The notes: a model not told the origin generated them from the letters alone. Counted from the first letter of the stretch, positions 18,036-26,647 are shown. The stretch is DNA of 64,000 bases from Georgenia_B sunbinii (GCF_036421855.1 NZ_JAZGOK010000003.1), one strand, 5' to 3'. Numbers and translations: made by a program.

Positions 18036-18043
18036 CTGGCAAC

Positions 18044-18949
18044 GTGGCAGGCGACCAAAGCGTGATCTGGCAGGAAGGTCCCTGGGAGCACCGGTTCGTC
18101 CCGTCGAACGGCTCCCGGTTCCACGTCGTGCTCGCGGGGCCGGACGACGGCCCGCTCGTCGTGCTGCTCCACGGCTTCCCGCAGTTCTGGTGGGCCTGGC
18201 GCCATCAGGTCCCGGTGCTCGCCGCCGCCGGCTACCGGGTAGCCGCGATGGACATCCGTGGCTTCGGCGGCTCCGACAAGCCTCCCGTCGGGCACTCCAC
18301 CCCCACCCTCACCGCCGACGTCGGCGGGGTCATCCGGTCGCTGGGCAGCGGCACGGCCGTCGTCGTCGGTCATGACTTCGGTGGCCTGCTCGCGTGGTCG
18401 ATGCCGGTCCTCGAGCCGGACGTCACGCGCGCCATCGCGGTGCTGGGCGCCCCGCACCCGGTCTCCCTCCTGCGGGTCCGCAACAGCCTCACGCCACTGA
18501 CCCGCGCGTTCATCACCCGGATCCAGGTGCCGTGGTTCCCCGAGCGGGCCCTGCGTGAGCGCGACCTGGTCACCCGGGTGATCACGGCTGCCTCCGCTCC
18601 CGGTCGAGCGGTCCCGCCGGAGGAGATCGCCGCGTACCGAGCAGCGATGAGCCTGCCCTCGGTGGCCCACACCAGCCTGGAGCACCTGCGCTGGCTGGTG
18701 CGCTCGACGCCGCGACCGGACGGTCGCCGCTACCTCGCGGCGATGTCCCGGCCGATCACCGTCCCGGTGCTGAGCGTCCGCGGTGGCCGGGACCGCCTCG
18801 CGCCGGCGGCGGCCTTCGCCGACGACGCCGAGCACGTCCACGGCCCGCTGCGCACCGCGGTGGTGCCCGCCGCCGGGCACCTGCTGCCCGAGGAGGCCCC
18901 GGCGGAGATCGCCGACCTGCTGCTCGAGCACCTCGCCACGTTGCCCTGA
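18044..18949 (+). CDS. Alpha/beta hydrolase, epoxide hydrolase-like (EphE-like)
   Basis: The 301-residue protein has the oxyanion-hole motif HGFPQFWWAWRH, the nucleophile elbow VGHDFGGLLAW with Asp as nucleophile, and the late histidine in PAAGHLLPEEAP. An Asp nucleophile with HGFPxxW points to epoxide hydrolase or a related dehalogenase rather than a serine esterase. It sits between acs and nth, where M. tuberculosis has ephE (Rv3670). GTG 18044 is preferred over the upstream ATG 18005 because a -10 box lies just before it. The substrate is unknown. Confidence 0.85.
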   Translation: MAGDQSVIWQEGPWEHRFVPSNGSRFHVVLAGPDDGPLVVLLHGFPQFWWAWRHQVPVLAAAGYRVAAMDIRGFGGSDKPPVGHSTPTLTADVGGVIRSLGSGTAVVVGHDFGGLLAWSMPVLEPDVTRAIAVLGAPHPVSLLRVRNSLTPLTRAFITRIQVPWFPERALRERDLVTRVITAASAPGRAVPPEEIAAYRAAMSLPSVAHTSLEHLRWLVRSTPRPDGRRYLAAMSRPITVPVLSVRGGRDRLAPAAAFADDAEHVHGPLRTAVVPAAGHLLPEEAPAEIADLLLEHLATLP

Positions 18950-19008
18950 GCCCGGTCACCCCCTGGCCCTGAGCCCGGTCAACCGCCCCCACCGTCCCGG
19001 GCCGGCTA

Positions 19009-19704
19009 TCAGGGCTCGCGCACCAGCTGCCGAGCGGCCACCGGGTCGGTCTCCCCCTCGCCGTAGCTCGGGCACAGCTCGGCGAGGACGCAGGCGCCGC
19101 ACGCCGGCCGCCTCGAGTGGCACACCCGGCGGCCGTGGAAGATCAGCCGGTGGCACAGCATCGTCCAGCGCTCCGGCTCGACGAGCGCAGCGATGTCGCG
19201 CTCGACGCGGACGGCGTCGCGTGACGTCGTCCAGCCGAGCCGGCGCGCGAGGCGCCCGACGTGCGTGTCCACCGTGATGCCGGGGACACCAAAGGCGTTG
19301 CCCAGCACGACGTTCGCGGTCTTGCGCCCGACGCCCGGCAGCTTGACCAGCTCGTCGAGCGTGCCTGGCACCTCACCGCCGTGGTCCTCGAGCAGTGCCG
19401 CTCCCAGACCGCGCAACGCCCGGGCCTTTGCCCGGAAGAAGCCGAGCGGGCGGAGCGTCTCCTCGAGTGCGTCCGGGGCCGCGCCGGCGAGCTCCACCGC
19501 TCCCGGGTACCGCTCGAAGAGCGCCGGCGTGACCGCGTTGACCCGCACGTCGGTGGTCTGCGCCGACAGCACGGTGGCGACGAGGAGCTGGAACGGCGAG
19601 GCAAAGTCAAGCTCGCACCGCGCGTCGGGCCACCGGTCCGCCAGCAGGTCGTCGACGACCACGACGTGCCGGGGGTCGCCGGGAGTCGGGTCCGTCGAGG
19701 CCAT
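19009..19704 (-). CDS. nth: Endonuclease III, base-excision repair glycosylase/AP lyase
   Basis: The 231-residue enzyme removes oxidised pyrimidines from DNA and nicks the abasic site. The helix-hairpin-helix LPGVGRKTANVVLG carries the catalytic Lys, and ITVDTHVGRLARRLG carries the catalytic Asp. A 4Fe-4S cluster loop is present with spacing C-x6-C-x2-C-x5-C (from CHSRRPAC to LAELC). ATG 19704 was chosen because the family begins there and a TAGGCT box lies 7 nt upstream; the longer frame runs into the crp promoter. It is divergent from crp, as in Rv3674c/Rv3676. Confidence 0.95.
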   Translation of the reverse strand: MASTDPTPGDPRHVVVVDDLLADRWPDARCELDFASPFQLLVATVLSAQTTDVRVNAVTPALFERYPGAVELAGAAPDALEETLRPLGFFRAKARALRGLGAALLEDHGGEVPGTLDELVKLPGVGRKTANVVLGNAFGVPGITVDTHVGRLARRLGWTTSRDAVRVERDIAALVEPERWTMLCHRLIFHGRRVCHSRRPACGACVLAELCPSYGEGETDPVAARQLVREP

Positions 19705-19711
19705 GGACGCC

Positions 19712-19717
19712 AGCCTA
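19712..19717 (-). promoter_or_regulatory. -10 box of leaderless nth
   Basis: TAGGCT on the minus strand lies 7 nt before the nth ATG; no ribosome site is present. Confidence 0.5.
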
Positions 19718-19867
19718 CGGGCGGCGACCGGCTGACGGCACTGCGCCACGGAGTTGCACCGTGCCGCAGCGACGTGCAGGCACAACGGGCCACTCGATGG
19801 CAGGATGATCGCAGGCGGGCCGTCGGCGGGCCGCAGGCGAGGACGACAGAACAGATGGGAAGCCACC

Positions 19868-20545
19868 GTGGACGACACCGCGATCAGCAATGTTCCGCTC
19901 TTTGCGACCCTCGATGACGACGCTCGCGCGGACCTGCGCGGCGCCATGCACGAGGTCACGCTGCGCCGGGGCGAGGTGCTGTTCAACGAGGGCGACCCCG
20001 GCGACCGGCTCTACCTCGTCATCGAGGGGAAGGTGAAGCTCGGCCACAGCTCGGGCGACGGCCGGGAGAACCTGCTGGCGATCCTCGGCCCCGGCGAGCT
20101 GCTCGGTGAGCTCACGCTGTTCGACCCGGGCGAGCGCACCGCCACGGCCACCGCGGTGGCCGTCACCCAGCTGCTCGAGCTCCAGCACGACCCGTTCATG
20201 GCACTCGTCGACACCCGGCCCGAGCTCGCCAAGCACATGCTGCGAGCGCTGGCGGTGCGGCTGCGCAAGACCAACGAGGCGCTGGCCGACCTGGTGTTCT
20301 CCGACGTTCCCGGGCGGGTTGCCAAGGCGCTGCTCGACCTCGCGGAGCGCTTCGGCGAGGAGACGCCGGACGGCCTTCGGGTTGCGCACGACCTCACCCA
20401 GGAGGAGCTCGCCCAGCTGGTCGGCGCGTCGCGCGAGACCGTGAACAAGTCGCTGGCCGACTTCATCTCCCGCGGCTGGATCCGGCTCGAGGGCCGGGCC
20501 GTGCAGATCCTCGACCTCGACCGCGTCCGCCGCCGGGCACGCTGA
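19868..20545 (+). CDS. crp: Crp/Fnr family global regulator (GlxR/Crp ortholog)
   Basis: The 225-residue protein has an N-terminal cyclic-nucleotide domain with GELTLFDPGERTATA (residues 80-94, Arg90-Thr91 in the phosphate-binding cassette). The C-terminal winged helix reads DLTQEELAQLVGASRETVNK. It closely matches actinobacterial Crp and C. glutamicum GlxR along its whole length, so binding of cAMP and recognition of TGTGA-N6-TCACA-type sites are expected. The GTG at 19868 fits family length. Possible targets in this window include the repeats at 51313-51355. Confidence 0.93.
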   Translation: MDDTAISNVPLFATLDDDARADLRGAMHEVTLRRGEVLFNEGDPGDRLYLVIEGKVKLGHSSGDGRENLLAILGPGELLGELTLFDPGERTATATAVAVTQLLELQHDPFMALVDTRPELAKHMLRALAVRLRKTNEALADLVFSDVPGRVAKALLDLAERFGEETPDGLRVAHDLTQEELAQLVGASRETVNKSLADFISRGWIRLEGRAVQILDLDRVRRRAR

Positions 20546-20546
20546 G

Positions 20547-20604
20547 CCGGACCGGCGCCGCAAGCCGGGCCAGCGCCGGACCGGCGCCGCAAGCCGGGCC
20601 AGCG
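20547..20604. repeat. 29-bp tandem repeat, two copies
   Basis: A GC-rich 29-bp unit (CCGGACCGGCGCCGCAAGCC and nine more bases) occurs twice, exactly, directly after crp. It is followed by further degenerate CCGGGCC units in the convergent gap to ridA. Confidence 0.85.
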
Positions 20605-20679
20605 CCGGGCCGGCCCCAGGCCGGGCCCGCTGAGCCGGGCCGGCGCTCGCGTCGAGCTCGGCTCAGCAGACCTCGACGT

Positions 20680-21147
20680 TCAGCGGACCGCGACCACGAG
20701 CTCGAGCTCGACCGGCGCGTCGAGCGGCAGCGCCGCGACACCGACCGCGCTGCGCGCGTGCACGCCGGCCTCGCCGAACAGCTCCCCCAGCAGCTCGGAG
20801 GCGCCGTTGACCACCCCGGGCTGCCCGGTGAACGACGGGTCGCTGGCGACGTAGCCGACGACCTTGACCACCTGGACGACGGCGTCGAGGCTGCCCACCT
20901 TGGCCGCCACCGCCGCCAGCGCGTTGAGCGCCGCGACCCGTGCCAGCGCCTTGGCCTGCTCCGGCGTCACCAGGCCCGGGCCGTCGCCGACCTTGCCGGT
21001 CACCGGCATCACGCCGTCGACCATCGGCAGCTGGCCGGAGGTCCACACGGTGTCACCGTGGCGGGCCGCCGGAACGTAGGCGGCGAGCGGCGGCGTGACG
21101 GCCGGCAGCTCGAGGCCCAGCTCCGCCAGCCGCCGCGAGATGCTCAT
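20680..21147 (-). CDS. RidA family (YjgF/UK114) protein
   Basis: The 155-residue protein belongs to the RidA group, whose founding members hydrolyse reactive enamine/imine intermediates. The conserved parts are VWTSGQLPMVDGVMPVTGKVG near the N terminus and VNGASELLGELFGEAGVHARSAVGVAALPLDAPVE at the end; the Arg in HARSAVGV is the expected substrate-carboxylate ligand. It is a long-form RidA like Rv3678c. Its ATG overlaps the stop of the DUF4177 gene by 4 nt, so the two are co-translated. Confidence 0.88.
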   Translation of the reverse strand: MSISRRLAELGLELPAVTPPLAAYVPAARHGDTVWTSGQLPMVDGVMPVTGKVGDGPGLVTPEQAKALARVAALNALAAVAAKVGSLDAVVQVVKVVGYVASDPSFTGQPGVVNGASELLGELFGEAGVHARSAVGVAALPLDAPVELELVVAVR

Positions 21148-21296
21148 GCCCGGGGCCGCTTGAGGTAGGCCACCAGGTTCTCGCTCGGGCCGGGCACCAC
21201 CTGCACGAGCTCCCAGCCGTCGGCGCCCCACTGGTCAAGGATCGCCTTGGTGCTGTGGATGAGCAGAGGAATCGTCGCGTACTCCCAGGTCGTCAT
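21144..21296 (-). CDS. DUF4177 small protein
   Basis: This 50-residue protein reads MTTWEYATIPLLIHSTKAIL at the start and ends with ENLVAYLKRPRA, with WGADGWELVQVVPG between. The WEY start and DGWELV core are the DUF4177 pattern. It overlaps ridA by 4 nt (ATGA) in the same order as Rv3678A and Rv3678c. No ribosome site is obvious upstream of 21296. Function is unknown. Confidence 0.85.
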   Translation of the reverse strand: MTTWEYATIPLLIHSTKAILDQWGADGWELVQVVPGPSENLVAYLKRPRA

Positions 21297-21305
21297 GTCC
21301 CCATC

Positions 21306-21641
21306 CTACGGCTGCCGCACCCGGGCGAGGATCCGCGGCGCCCGTGCCGATCGGAGCTCGGCGATGAGCTCGTCATCCTCGTCGCGCAGCCGCTCCGTCC
21401 ACGACGGGACCTCGGGGTAGCGACGCAGCAGCGCTCGTCGCTCGCGTTCGGTCAGCCCGCCCCAGACGCCGAAGGGCACGTGGGCGTCAAGCGCGTCGGC
21501 GAGGCACTCGAGCCGCACCGGGCAGTGGAAACAGAGCTCGCGGGCGGCCCGTTGCGCCGCGCCTCTGACGAACAGCTCGTCCGGTCCGACCTCGCGGCAT
21601 GCCGCACGCACGGCCCAGGTCTGGTCATTTGTGGAGCTCAT
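21306..21641 (-). CDS. WhiB family iron-sulfur regulator (WhiB4/WblA-like)
   Basis: The 111-residue protein has the four cluster cysteines Cys15, Cys37, Cys40 and Cys46 (C-x21-C-x2-C-x5-C), followed by the turn motif VPFGVWGG and the basic helix TERERRALLRR. It should bind a redox-sensitive 4Fe-4S cluster and control transcription with the principal sigma factor. The neighbours (ridA/DUF4177 on one side, ponA2 and metallophosphoesterase on the other) identify it as the WhiB4/WblA ortholog. ATG 21641 is used because AGGAGG lies 6 nt before it; ATG 21647 abuts the AGGAGG. Confidence 0.92.
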   Translation of the reverse strand: MSSTNDQTWAVRAACREVGPDELFVRGAAQRAARELCFHCPVRLECLADALDAHVPFGVWGGLTERERRALLRRYPEVPSWTERLRDEDDELIAELRSARAPRILARVRQP

Positions 21642-21695
21642 AGCCATCCTCCTGTGATCGTGGCTTCGTCGCCACCTGCACACTTGTGCTGACCG

Positions 21696-21707
21696 TAACC
21701 CGGGTTA
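21696..21707. promoter_or_regulatory. 12-bp palindrome between whiB and the PBP gene
   Basis: TAACCCGGGTTA is a perfect palindrome in the 215-bp divergent region, 55 nt before the WhiB start. The surrounding bases are much more AT-rich than the rest of the window, as expected for promoter DNA. An operator role is inferred. Confidence 0.4.
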
Positions 21708-21844
21708 GCACGTTTCGGATAGCCCGGTGGCCAAATCGTGACCTTTACGGGATCTTCACAACATTTCTTCCGGATTTTTACACTTCCTGGTGAACCTCCT
21801 CACCCCGCGTTGGGCGCCCTAGCCATGGAGCACACCCGGGGACG

Positions 21845-21850
21845 TACGCT
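21845..21850 (+). promoter_or_regulatory. -10 box of the leaderless PBP gene
   Basis: TACGCT ends 6 nt before the ATG at 21857 and no ribosome site is present. Confidence 0.5.
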
Positions 21851-21856
21851 GGAAGC

Positions 21857-24355
21857 ATGGCCTCAGGACCCTCCTCACCCGGACGCAGCGTCCGTCCGGT
21901 GCAGCTCGTCGCGATGCTCGTCGCGTTCCTCCTCATCGCTGTCGCCGGAGGCGTGCTGACCGCCGGCCTGCTGCTGCCCGCCGTCGGTTCCGTCGGCGCG
22001 GTGAGCAGCGCGACCACGGACCTGTTCGACGAGCTGCCCACGGACATGGACTTCACCGAGCCCTCGCAGCAGAGCGTCATGCTCGACGCCGAGGGCGGGC
22101 TGCTCGCGACGTTCTTCGCGGAGAACCGCATCGTCGTCAGCTCGGAGGAGATCTCCCAGCACGTGAAGGACGCCGCCGTCTCGATCGAGGACCGCCGCTT
22201 CTACGAGCACGGCGGCGTCGACCCCGAAGGGATCATGCGTGCGGTCGTCAACAACCTCGCCGGGCAGCCGCTGGAGGGAGCCTCGACGCTCACCCAGCAG
22301 TACGTGAAGAACGTCCAGGTCGAGGAGAGCCGGGTCACCAACGACCCCGAGCTCTACGCGGAGGCCACCGAGACCGAGGGTGCCGCAGGCATCGGCCGCA
22401 AGTTCGGCGAGGCCCGGTATGCCATCGCGCTGGAGAAGGTGTGGTCGAAGGACGAGATCCTCACCGGCTACCTCAACCTCGCGCAGTTCGGCCCCTCGCA
22501 GTACGGCGTGGAGACCGCCGCCCACCACTACTTCAACAAGACCGCCGCGGAGCTCAACATCGCCGAGTCGGCGATGCTCGCCGGCATCACCCAGTCGCCG
22601 GCGCGCTGGGACCCGGTCGGCAACCCGGAGAACGCACTGCAGCGGCGCAACGTCGTCCTCGGCACCATGCTCCGTGACGGTTACATCACCCAGGCCGAGC
22701 ACGACGAGGCGGCCGCGCTGAGCATCGATGACATGCTCGAAGTCCAGGACGCGCCGCGCGGCTGCGGCGTGGCCGGGAACGCCGCCTACTTCTGCCAGTA
22801 CGTCGTCAACGAGATCCTCCTCAATGACGCCTACGGCGAGACGGTCGAGGACCGGCGCCAGCTCCTCAACCGCGGCGGGCTGGCGATCCACACCACGCTC
22901 GACCCTGCTAAGCAGGAGGCCGCCTTCGAGGCCGTGACCGGCTCCATCCCGATCGACGACCCGTCGGGCATCTCGATGGCGCTGCCGTCGATCGAGCCGG
23001 GCACCGGCCACATCTTCGCGATGGCGCAGAACACCACCTACGGGACCGCCAGCGAGGACAACCCGCGCGCCACCCAGGTGAACTACAGCGTCGACCAGGC
23101 GCACGGCGGCGGCGCCGGCTTCCACGCCGGCTCGACCTTCAAGGTGTTCACCCTCGTCGAGTGGCTGCGCACCGGCCACTCGCTGATGGACCGGATCAAC
23201 TCGGCCAACCGGTCCTTCCCGCGCGAGAGCTGGGAGATCTCCTGCGGGAACTACGCGACCGACTACGAGCCGAAGAACCTCGAGGGCTTCGGTGGCGGCG
23301 TCGAGACGGTGCTCGAGTCGACCCGGAAGTCGGTCAACACCTCGTTCGTCGTCATGGCCAACCAGATGGACCTGTGCGGCATCATCGACATCGCCGCCGA
23401 CATGGGCGTGCGCAACGGCGAAGGCCTGCCCCTGGAGCCGAACCCGTCGATGATCCTCGGCACCAACAACGTCACCCCGCTGTCGATGGCCAACGCCTAC
23501 GCGACGCTCGCCTCGGGCGGGACGTACTGCGAGCCGGTGGCGATCACCAGCATGACCGACCGCACCGGCGAGGAGATCCCGGTCCCGCCGTCGGACTGCC
23601 AGCAAGTGCTCGAGGAGGACGTCGTGGACGGCGTCAACCACGCGCTGCAGGAGGTCATGGGCCCCGAGTGGGACTCCACCGGCTCCCCAGCGCGCATCCC
23701 CCCGCGTCCCACCGCAGGTAAGACCGGCACCGCGAACGACGCCAAGCACGCCTGGTTCATCGGGTACACCCCGCAGATCTCCAGCGCGGTGTGGATGGGC
23801 CATGCCGATGGCGACGAGCCGATGATCTACACAACCATCAACGGACGCTACGTCCAGAGCGTCTACGGCGGTCTCATCGCGGCACCGACGTGGAAGGACT
23901 ACATGCTCGAGGCCACCGAGGACATGCCGATCGTGGAGTTCCCCGAGGCCTCGCGCACCGCGATCCAGGGCGAGCAGATCACCATCCCCAACATCGGCGG
24001 CCGCAGCGTCGAGGACGCCCGCGACACCCTCGAGGACGCCGGCTTCGACGTGGAGATGGGCCGCGCGGTCGACTCCGGCTGGCCGGTCGGCGCGGCGGTG
24101 GCGACCACCCCCACCGCCGGCAGCGAAGCGCGCCGCGGCGAGACGGTCACTCTCTACACCAGTGGCGGACGAGCGGCGTCCCGGTCCTCCGACAGCAGCG
24201 CCGACGGCGGCCCCGGCAACAGCGGCGGCCCCGGTGACAGCGCCAGCTCCGGCAACAGCGGCGGCTCCGGCGACAGCGCCGGCTCGGGCAACCGCGGTAG
24301 CGACCGCGGCAACGAGGGCCGTGGCTGGGGCGGTCGCTCCGGGGACGACGACTGA
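21857..24355 (+). CDS. Class A penicillin-binding protein (PonA2-like) with PASTA domain
   Basis: The 832-residue bifunctional peptidoglycan synthase has an N-terminal membrane anchor. A GT51 glycosyltransferase domain follows (EDRRFYEHGGVDPEG, GASTLTQQYVKN). The transpeptidase domain carries the active serine in AGSTFKVF (Ser426, Lys429), STRKSVNTSF, and KTGTAND (Lys621). One PASTA domain (about 710-775) ends the fold. A Gly/Ser/Asn-rich tail with GNSGG and GDSA units of about 55 residues follows and ends in acidic residues; that tail is unusual. It corresponds to Rv3682 (ponA2). Confidence 0.95.
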   Translation: MASGPSSPGRSVRPVQLVAMLVAFLLIAVAGGVLTAGLLLPAVGSVGAVSSATTDLFDELPTDMDFTEPSQQSVMLDAEGGLLATFFAENRIVVSSEEISQHVKDAAVSIEDRRFYEHGGVDPEGIMRAVVNNLAGQPLEGASTLTQQYVKNVQVEESRVTNDPELYAEATETEGAAGIGRKFGEARYAIALEKVWSKDEILTGYLNLAQFGPSQYGVETAAHHYFNKTAAELNIAESAMLAGITQSPARWDPVGNPENALQRRNVVLGTMLRDGYITQAEHDEAAALSIDDMLEVQDAPRGCGVAGNAAYFCQYVVNEILLNDAYGETVEDRRQLLNRGGLAIHTTLDPAKQEAAFEAVTGSIPIDDPSGISMALPSIEPGTGHIFAMAQNTTYGTASEDNPRATQVNYSVDQAHGGGAGFHAGSTFKVFTLVEWLRTGHSLMDRINSANRSFPRESWEISCGNYATDYEPKNLEGFGGGVETVLESTRKSVNTSFVVMANQMDLCGIIDIAADMGVRNGEGLPLEPNPSMILGTNNVTPLSMANAYATLASGGTYCEPVAITSMTDRTGEEIPVPPSDCQQVLEEDVVDGVNHALQEVMGPEWDSTGSPARIPPRPTAGKTGTANDAKHAWFIGYTPQISSAVWMGHADGDEPMIYTTINGRYVQSVYGGLIAAPTWKDYMLEATEDMPIVEFPEASRTAIQGEQITIPNIGGRSVEDARDTLEDAGFDVEMGRAVDSGWPVGAAVATTPTAGSEARRGETVTLYTSGGRAASRSSDSSADGGPGNSGGPGDSASSGNSGGSGDSAGSGNRGSDRGNEGRGWGGRSGDDD

Positions 24356-24381
24356 ACCCCGCCGGCCGCGCCGTCCTCGGC

Positions 24382-25293
24382 GTGACGGCCGCCGCAGCCG
24401 CCGGGCTGGCGTGGGCGGTCGCCGAGACGCGGATGTTCACCGTCCGGACCCATGCCGTCGCCGTGCTCCCGGCCGGCACCCGACCGGTGCGGCTGCTGCA
24501 CGTCTCGGACCTGCACCTCACCCCTCGGCAGCGACTCAAGCGCGAGTGGGTGCGCTCGCTGGCCACGCTCGAGCCGGACCTGGTCATCACCACCGGCGAC
24601 AACCTGGCGCACGTGGACGCCGTCCCCGCAGCCCTCGACGCCCTCGGGCCGCTCCTCGGCATCCCCGGCGCGTTCGTCCTCGGCTCCAACGACTACTACG
24701 CCCCGCAGCTGAAGAACCCCGCGCGCTACCTCCTCCCGTCATCGCGCCGGAGCAGCACGAGCGAGCATCCGACGACGCTGCCCACCGCCGATCTCGTCGC
24801 GGGCTTCACCGGTGCCGGCTGGCTCGACCTCACCAACACCCGCGGCGAGCTCACCGTGCACGGCACCCGGATCAGCCTCGTCGGGGTCGACGACCCCCAC
24901 CTCGAGCGGGACCGCTTCCCCGCGACCGAGGCCACGGATCGCGGCGCCCTGCACCTGGGCGTCAGCCACGCCCCCTACACCCGGGTGCTGGACCAGATGG
25001 TCACCGACGGCTGCGACCTCGTCCTCGCCGGCCACACCCACGGCGGTCAGCTCCGGGTCCCGGGCTACGGCGCACTGGTGACCAACTGCGACCTCGACAC
25101 CGGTCGGGCCAGCGGCCTCCACGGCTGGCCCGGACCTCGGCCGGATGCCCTAGGCGGCGCCCGGTCGGCCTGGCTCAACGTGTCCGCCGGCGTCGGCACC
25201 TCACCGTTCACGCCGGTACGGTTCGCCTGCCGGCCCGAGGTCAGCCTCATCGAGCTGCTCCCGACGGGAGCCTCCCCGGCGATGGCCAGCTGA
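24382..25293 (+). CDS. Membrane-anchored metallophosphoesterase
   Basis: The 303-residue protein has an N-terminal hydrophobic helix and the calcineurin-like metal motifs LLHVSDLHLTP, TTGDNLAHVD, LGSNDYY and AGHTHGGQLR. They indicate a dinuclear metal phosphoesterase facing the membrane surface. It follows the PBP gene by 26 nt, matching Rv3683 after ponA2. The start is uncertain: GTG 24382 is given, but the hydrophobic segment probably begins at an in-frame CTG at 24352 touching the PBP stop. The physiological substrate is unknown. Confidence 0.85.
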   Translation: MTAAAAAGLAWAVAETRMFTVRTHAVAVLPAGTRPVRLLHVSDLHLTPRQRLKREWVRSLATLEPDLVITTGDNLAHVDAVPAALDALGPLLGIPGAFVLGSNDYYAPQLKNPARYLLPSSRRSSTSEHPTTLPTADLVAGFTGAGWLDLTNTRGELTVHGTRISLVGVDDPHLERDRFPATEATDRGALHLGVSHAPYTRVLDQMVTDGCDLVLAGHTHGGQLRVPGYGALVTNCDLDTGRASGLHGWPGPRPDALGGARSAWLNVSAGVGTSPFTPVRFACRPEVSLIELLPTGASPAMAS

Positions 25294-25373
25294 GCGATTG
25301 CTCACATCCAGCCCCGCAACGCCTCACCGGTTTTCCTCTGGCCCGTCCGCTCCGCTATCCTGAGCAGGCTCCA

Positions 25374-25447
<74 letters not shown>

Positions 25448-25452
25448 CAGAA

Positions 25453-25490
25453 GAGAACGGCCCGGGACCGCAAGGTCCCGGGCCGTTCTC
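25453..25490. terminator. Terminator hairpin behind tRNA-Pro
   Basis: A perfect 17-bp stem (25453-25469 with 25474-25490) closes a GCAA loop. It stands between tRNA-Pro and the convergent DUF916 gene and can serve both. Confidence 0.8.
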
Positions 25491-25513
25491 GTCCCCTGGC
25501 TGCAGGGTGCCGG

Positions 25514-26647
25514 CTACGGGCTGAGCGTGCGCGCGGACGACGCGTCAGACGGCTCGGCGCCGGACGACTCAGCCGGTAGGCCCTGCGCCGCGTGCTGCGC
25601 GATCGCAGCCTCGACGGCCGCGGCGACCCGACGGTCCTCGGCCTGGGGGGGGGGAAGCCGGGCCCGGCGCCGCACCCGCGAGACGATCACGAGGGCGACG
25701 ACGAGGGCAACGGCGGCCACCACGAGCCACGGCACCGCCCAGACGGTGAAGGTCCGCGCCCGGAGCACCTCGGCGTCGAGGTCGGCATTGGCCCCGGCGA
25801 CGGTCAGCTCTCCGCTGACGAGGACGAGCGGGGAGACCTTCTCCAGCACGATCTGCCGCTCGAGCTCGGAGCCCGGCGGCATCGGCGGGAAGCTCTCCCC
25901 GGTCGCCTCGCTCGTGCCCAGGCCGAACGGTCCGGCGAAGGTCGCGCTCTGCGCCCCGTCGAGGGTGATGTTGCCGGTGTTGCGCAGTGTGTAGGTCAGC
26001 GTCGCGCTGCCGGGCTGCCACGGCCACGGGCTGCCGTCGTAGTCGATGACGAGGTCGGCGATCTCCAGCTGCGGAGCGGCGTCACCGTCGACCCGCAGCA
26101 GGATGCGTGAGCCCAGCCGGCGGTCGACGGTCACGCCGTCGGTCTCGGACGCGGTCCGCAGCGAGGTGACGACGGCGCCGACGACGTCGCCAGGGGGCGC
26201 GTTCGGCGGCACGGTGATACGGAACGGGATCCGGACGCCCTCGCCGGGCTCGATGGTCACCTCGTCCTGCGGCAGCACCACCCACGCCCCCAGCTCGGTG
26301 GACTCCTCGTCGGCGGGCAGCACGTCGAGCTGACCGGCCTCGTTGAGGAAGCCGTCGGCGGCGTACACCGCCAGCGAGATCGGCTCGTCGGAGTAGTTGC
26401 TGACGAGCAGCGCGTCGGAGATCGTCGCACCGGCGGCGATGTCGTACTGGTAGTTCGGCCGGTCGGCGCCGTGATCGTTGTCCTCGGGCCGGACGCTCCA
26501 GGTGACCGACGCCGGTCCGGTCGCGGCGTCGTCGTCGTCCGCGGTCTGCGCCCAGGCACTGCTGGGCAGCACGACGACAACGACGAGCATGAGCAGTGAG
26601 ACGAGCAGCGCGAGCAGCCTTGCCTCACGTCGTGTCGCGACGGGCAC
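25514..26647 (-). CDS. DUF916 WxL-interacting membrane protein
   Basis: The 377-residue protein has a signal peptide (about 1-33), a DUF916-like N-terminal domain (VTWSVRPEDNDHG, VSNYSDEPISLAVYAADGF), a second beta-rich domain, one membrane helix (303-323) and a basic cytoplasmic tail. DUF916 proteins of Firmicutes bind WxL surface proteins and peptidoglycan; the WxL-like gene lies directly upstream. GTG 26647 has GGAGGT just before it. A C10 run (25645-25654) encodes Pro332-334 in the tail, where slippage would change the last 45 or so residues. Confidence 0.82.
   Translation of the reverse strand: MPVATRREARLLALLVSLLMLVVVVVLPSSAWAQTADDDDAATGPASVTWSVRPEDNDHGADRPNYQYDIAAGATISDALLVSNYSDEPISLAVYAADGFLNEAGQLDVLPADEESTELGAWVVLPQDEVTIEPGEGVRIPFRITVPPNAPPGDVVGAVVTSLRTASETDGVTVDRRLGSRILLRVDGDAAPQLEIADLVIDYDGSPWPWQPGSATLTYTLRNTGNITLDGAQSATFAGPFGLGTSEATGESFPPMPPGSELERQIVLEKVSPLVLVSGELTVAGANADLDAEVLRARTFTVWAVPWLVVAAVALVVALVIVSRVRRRARLPPPQAEDRRVAAAVEAAIAQHAAQGLPAESSGAEPSDASSARTLSP

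Noticed and set aside
18947..18990. Short direct repeat TGAGCCCGGTCA after the epoxide hydrolase gene
   Set aside because: Two 12-bp copies 20-odd bp apart in GC-rich intergenic DNA are too little to support a functional element.
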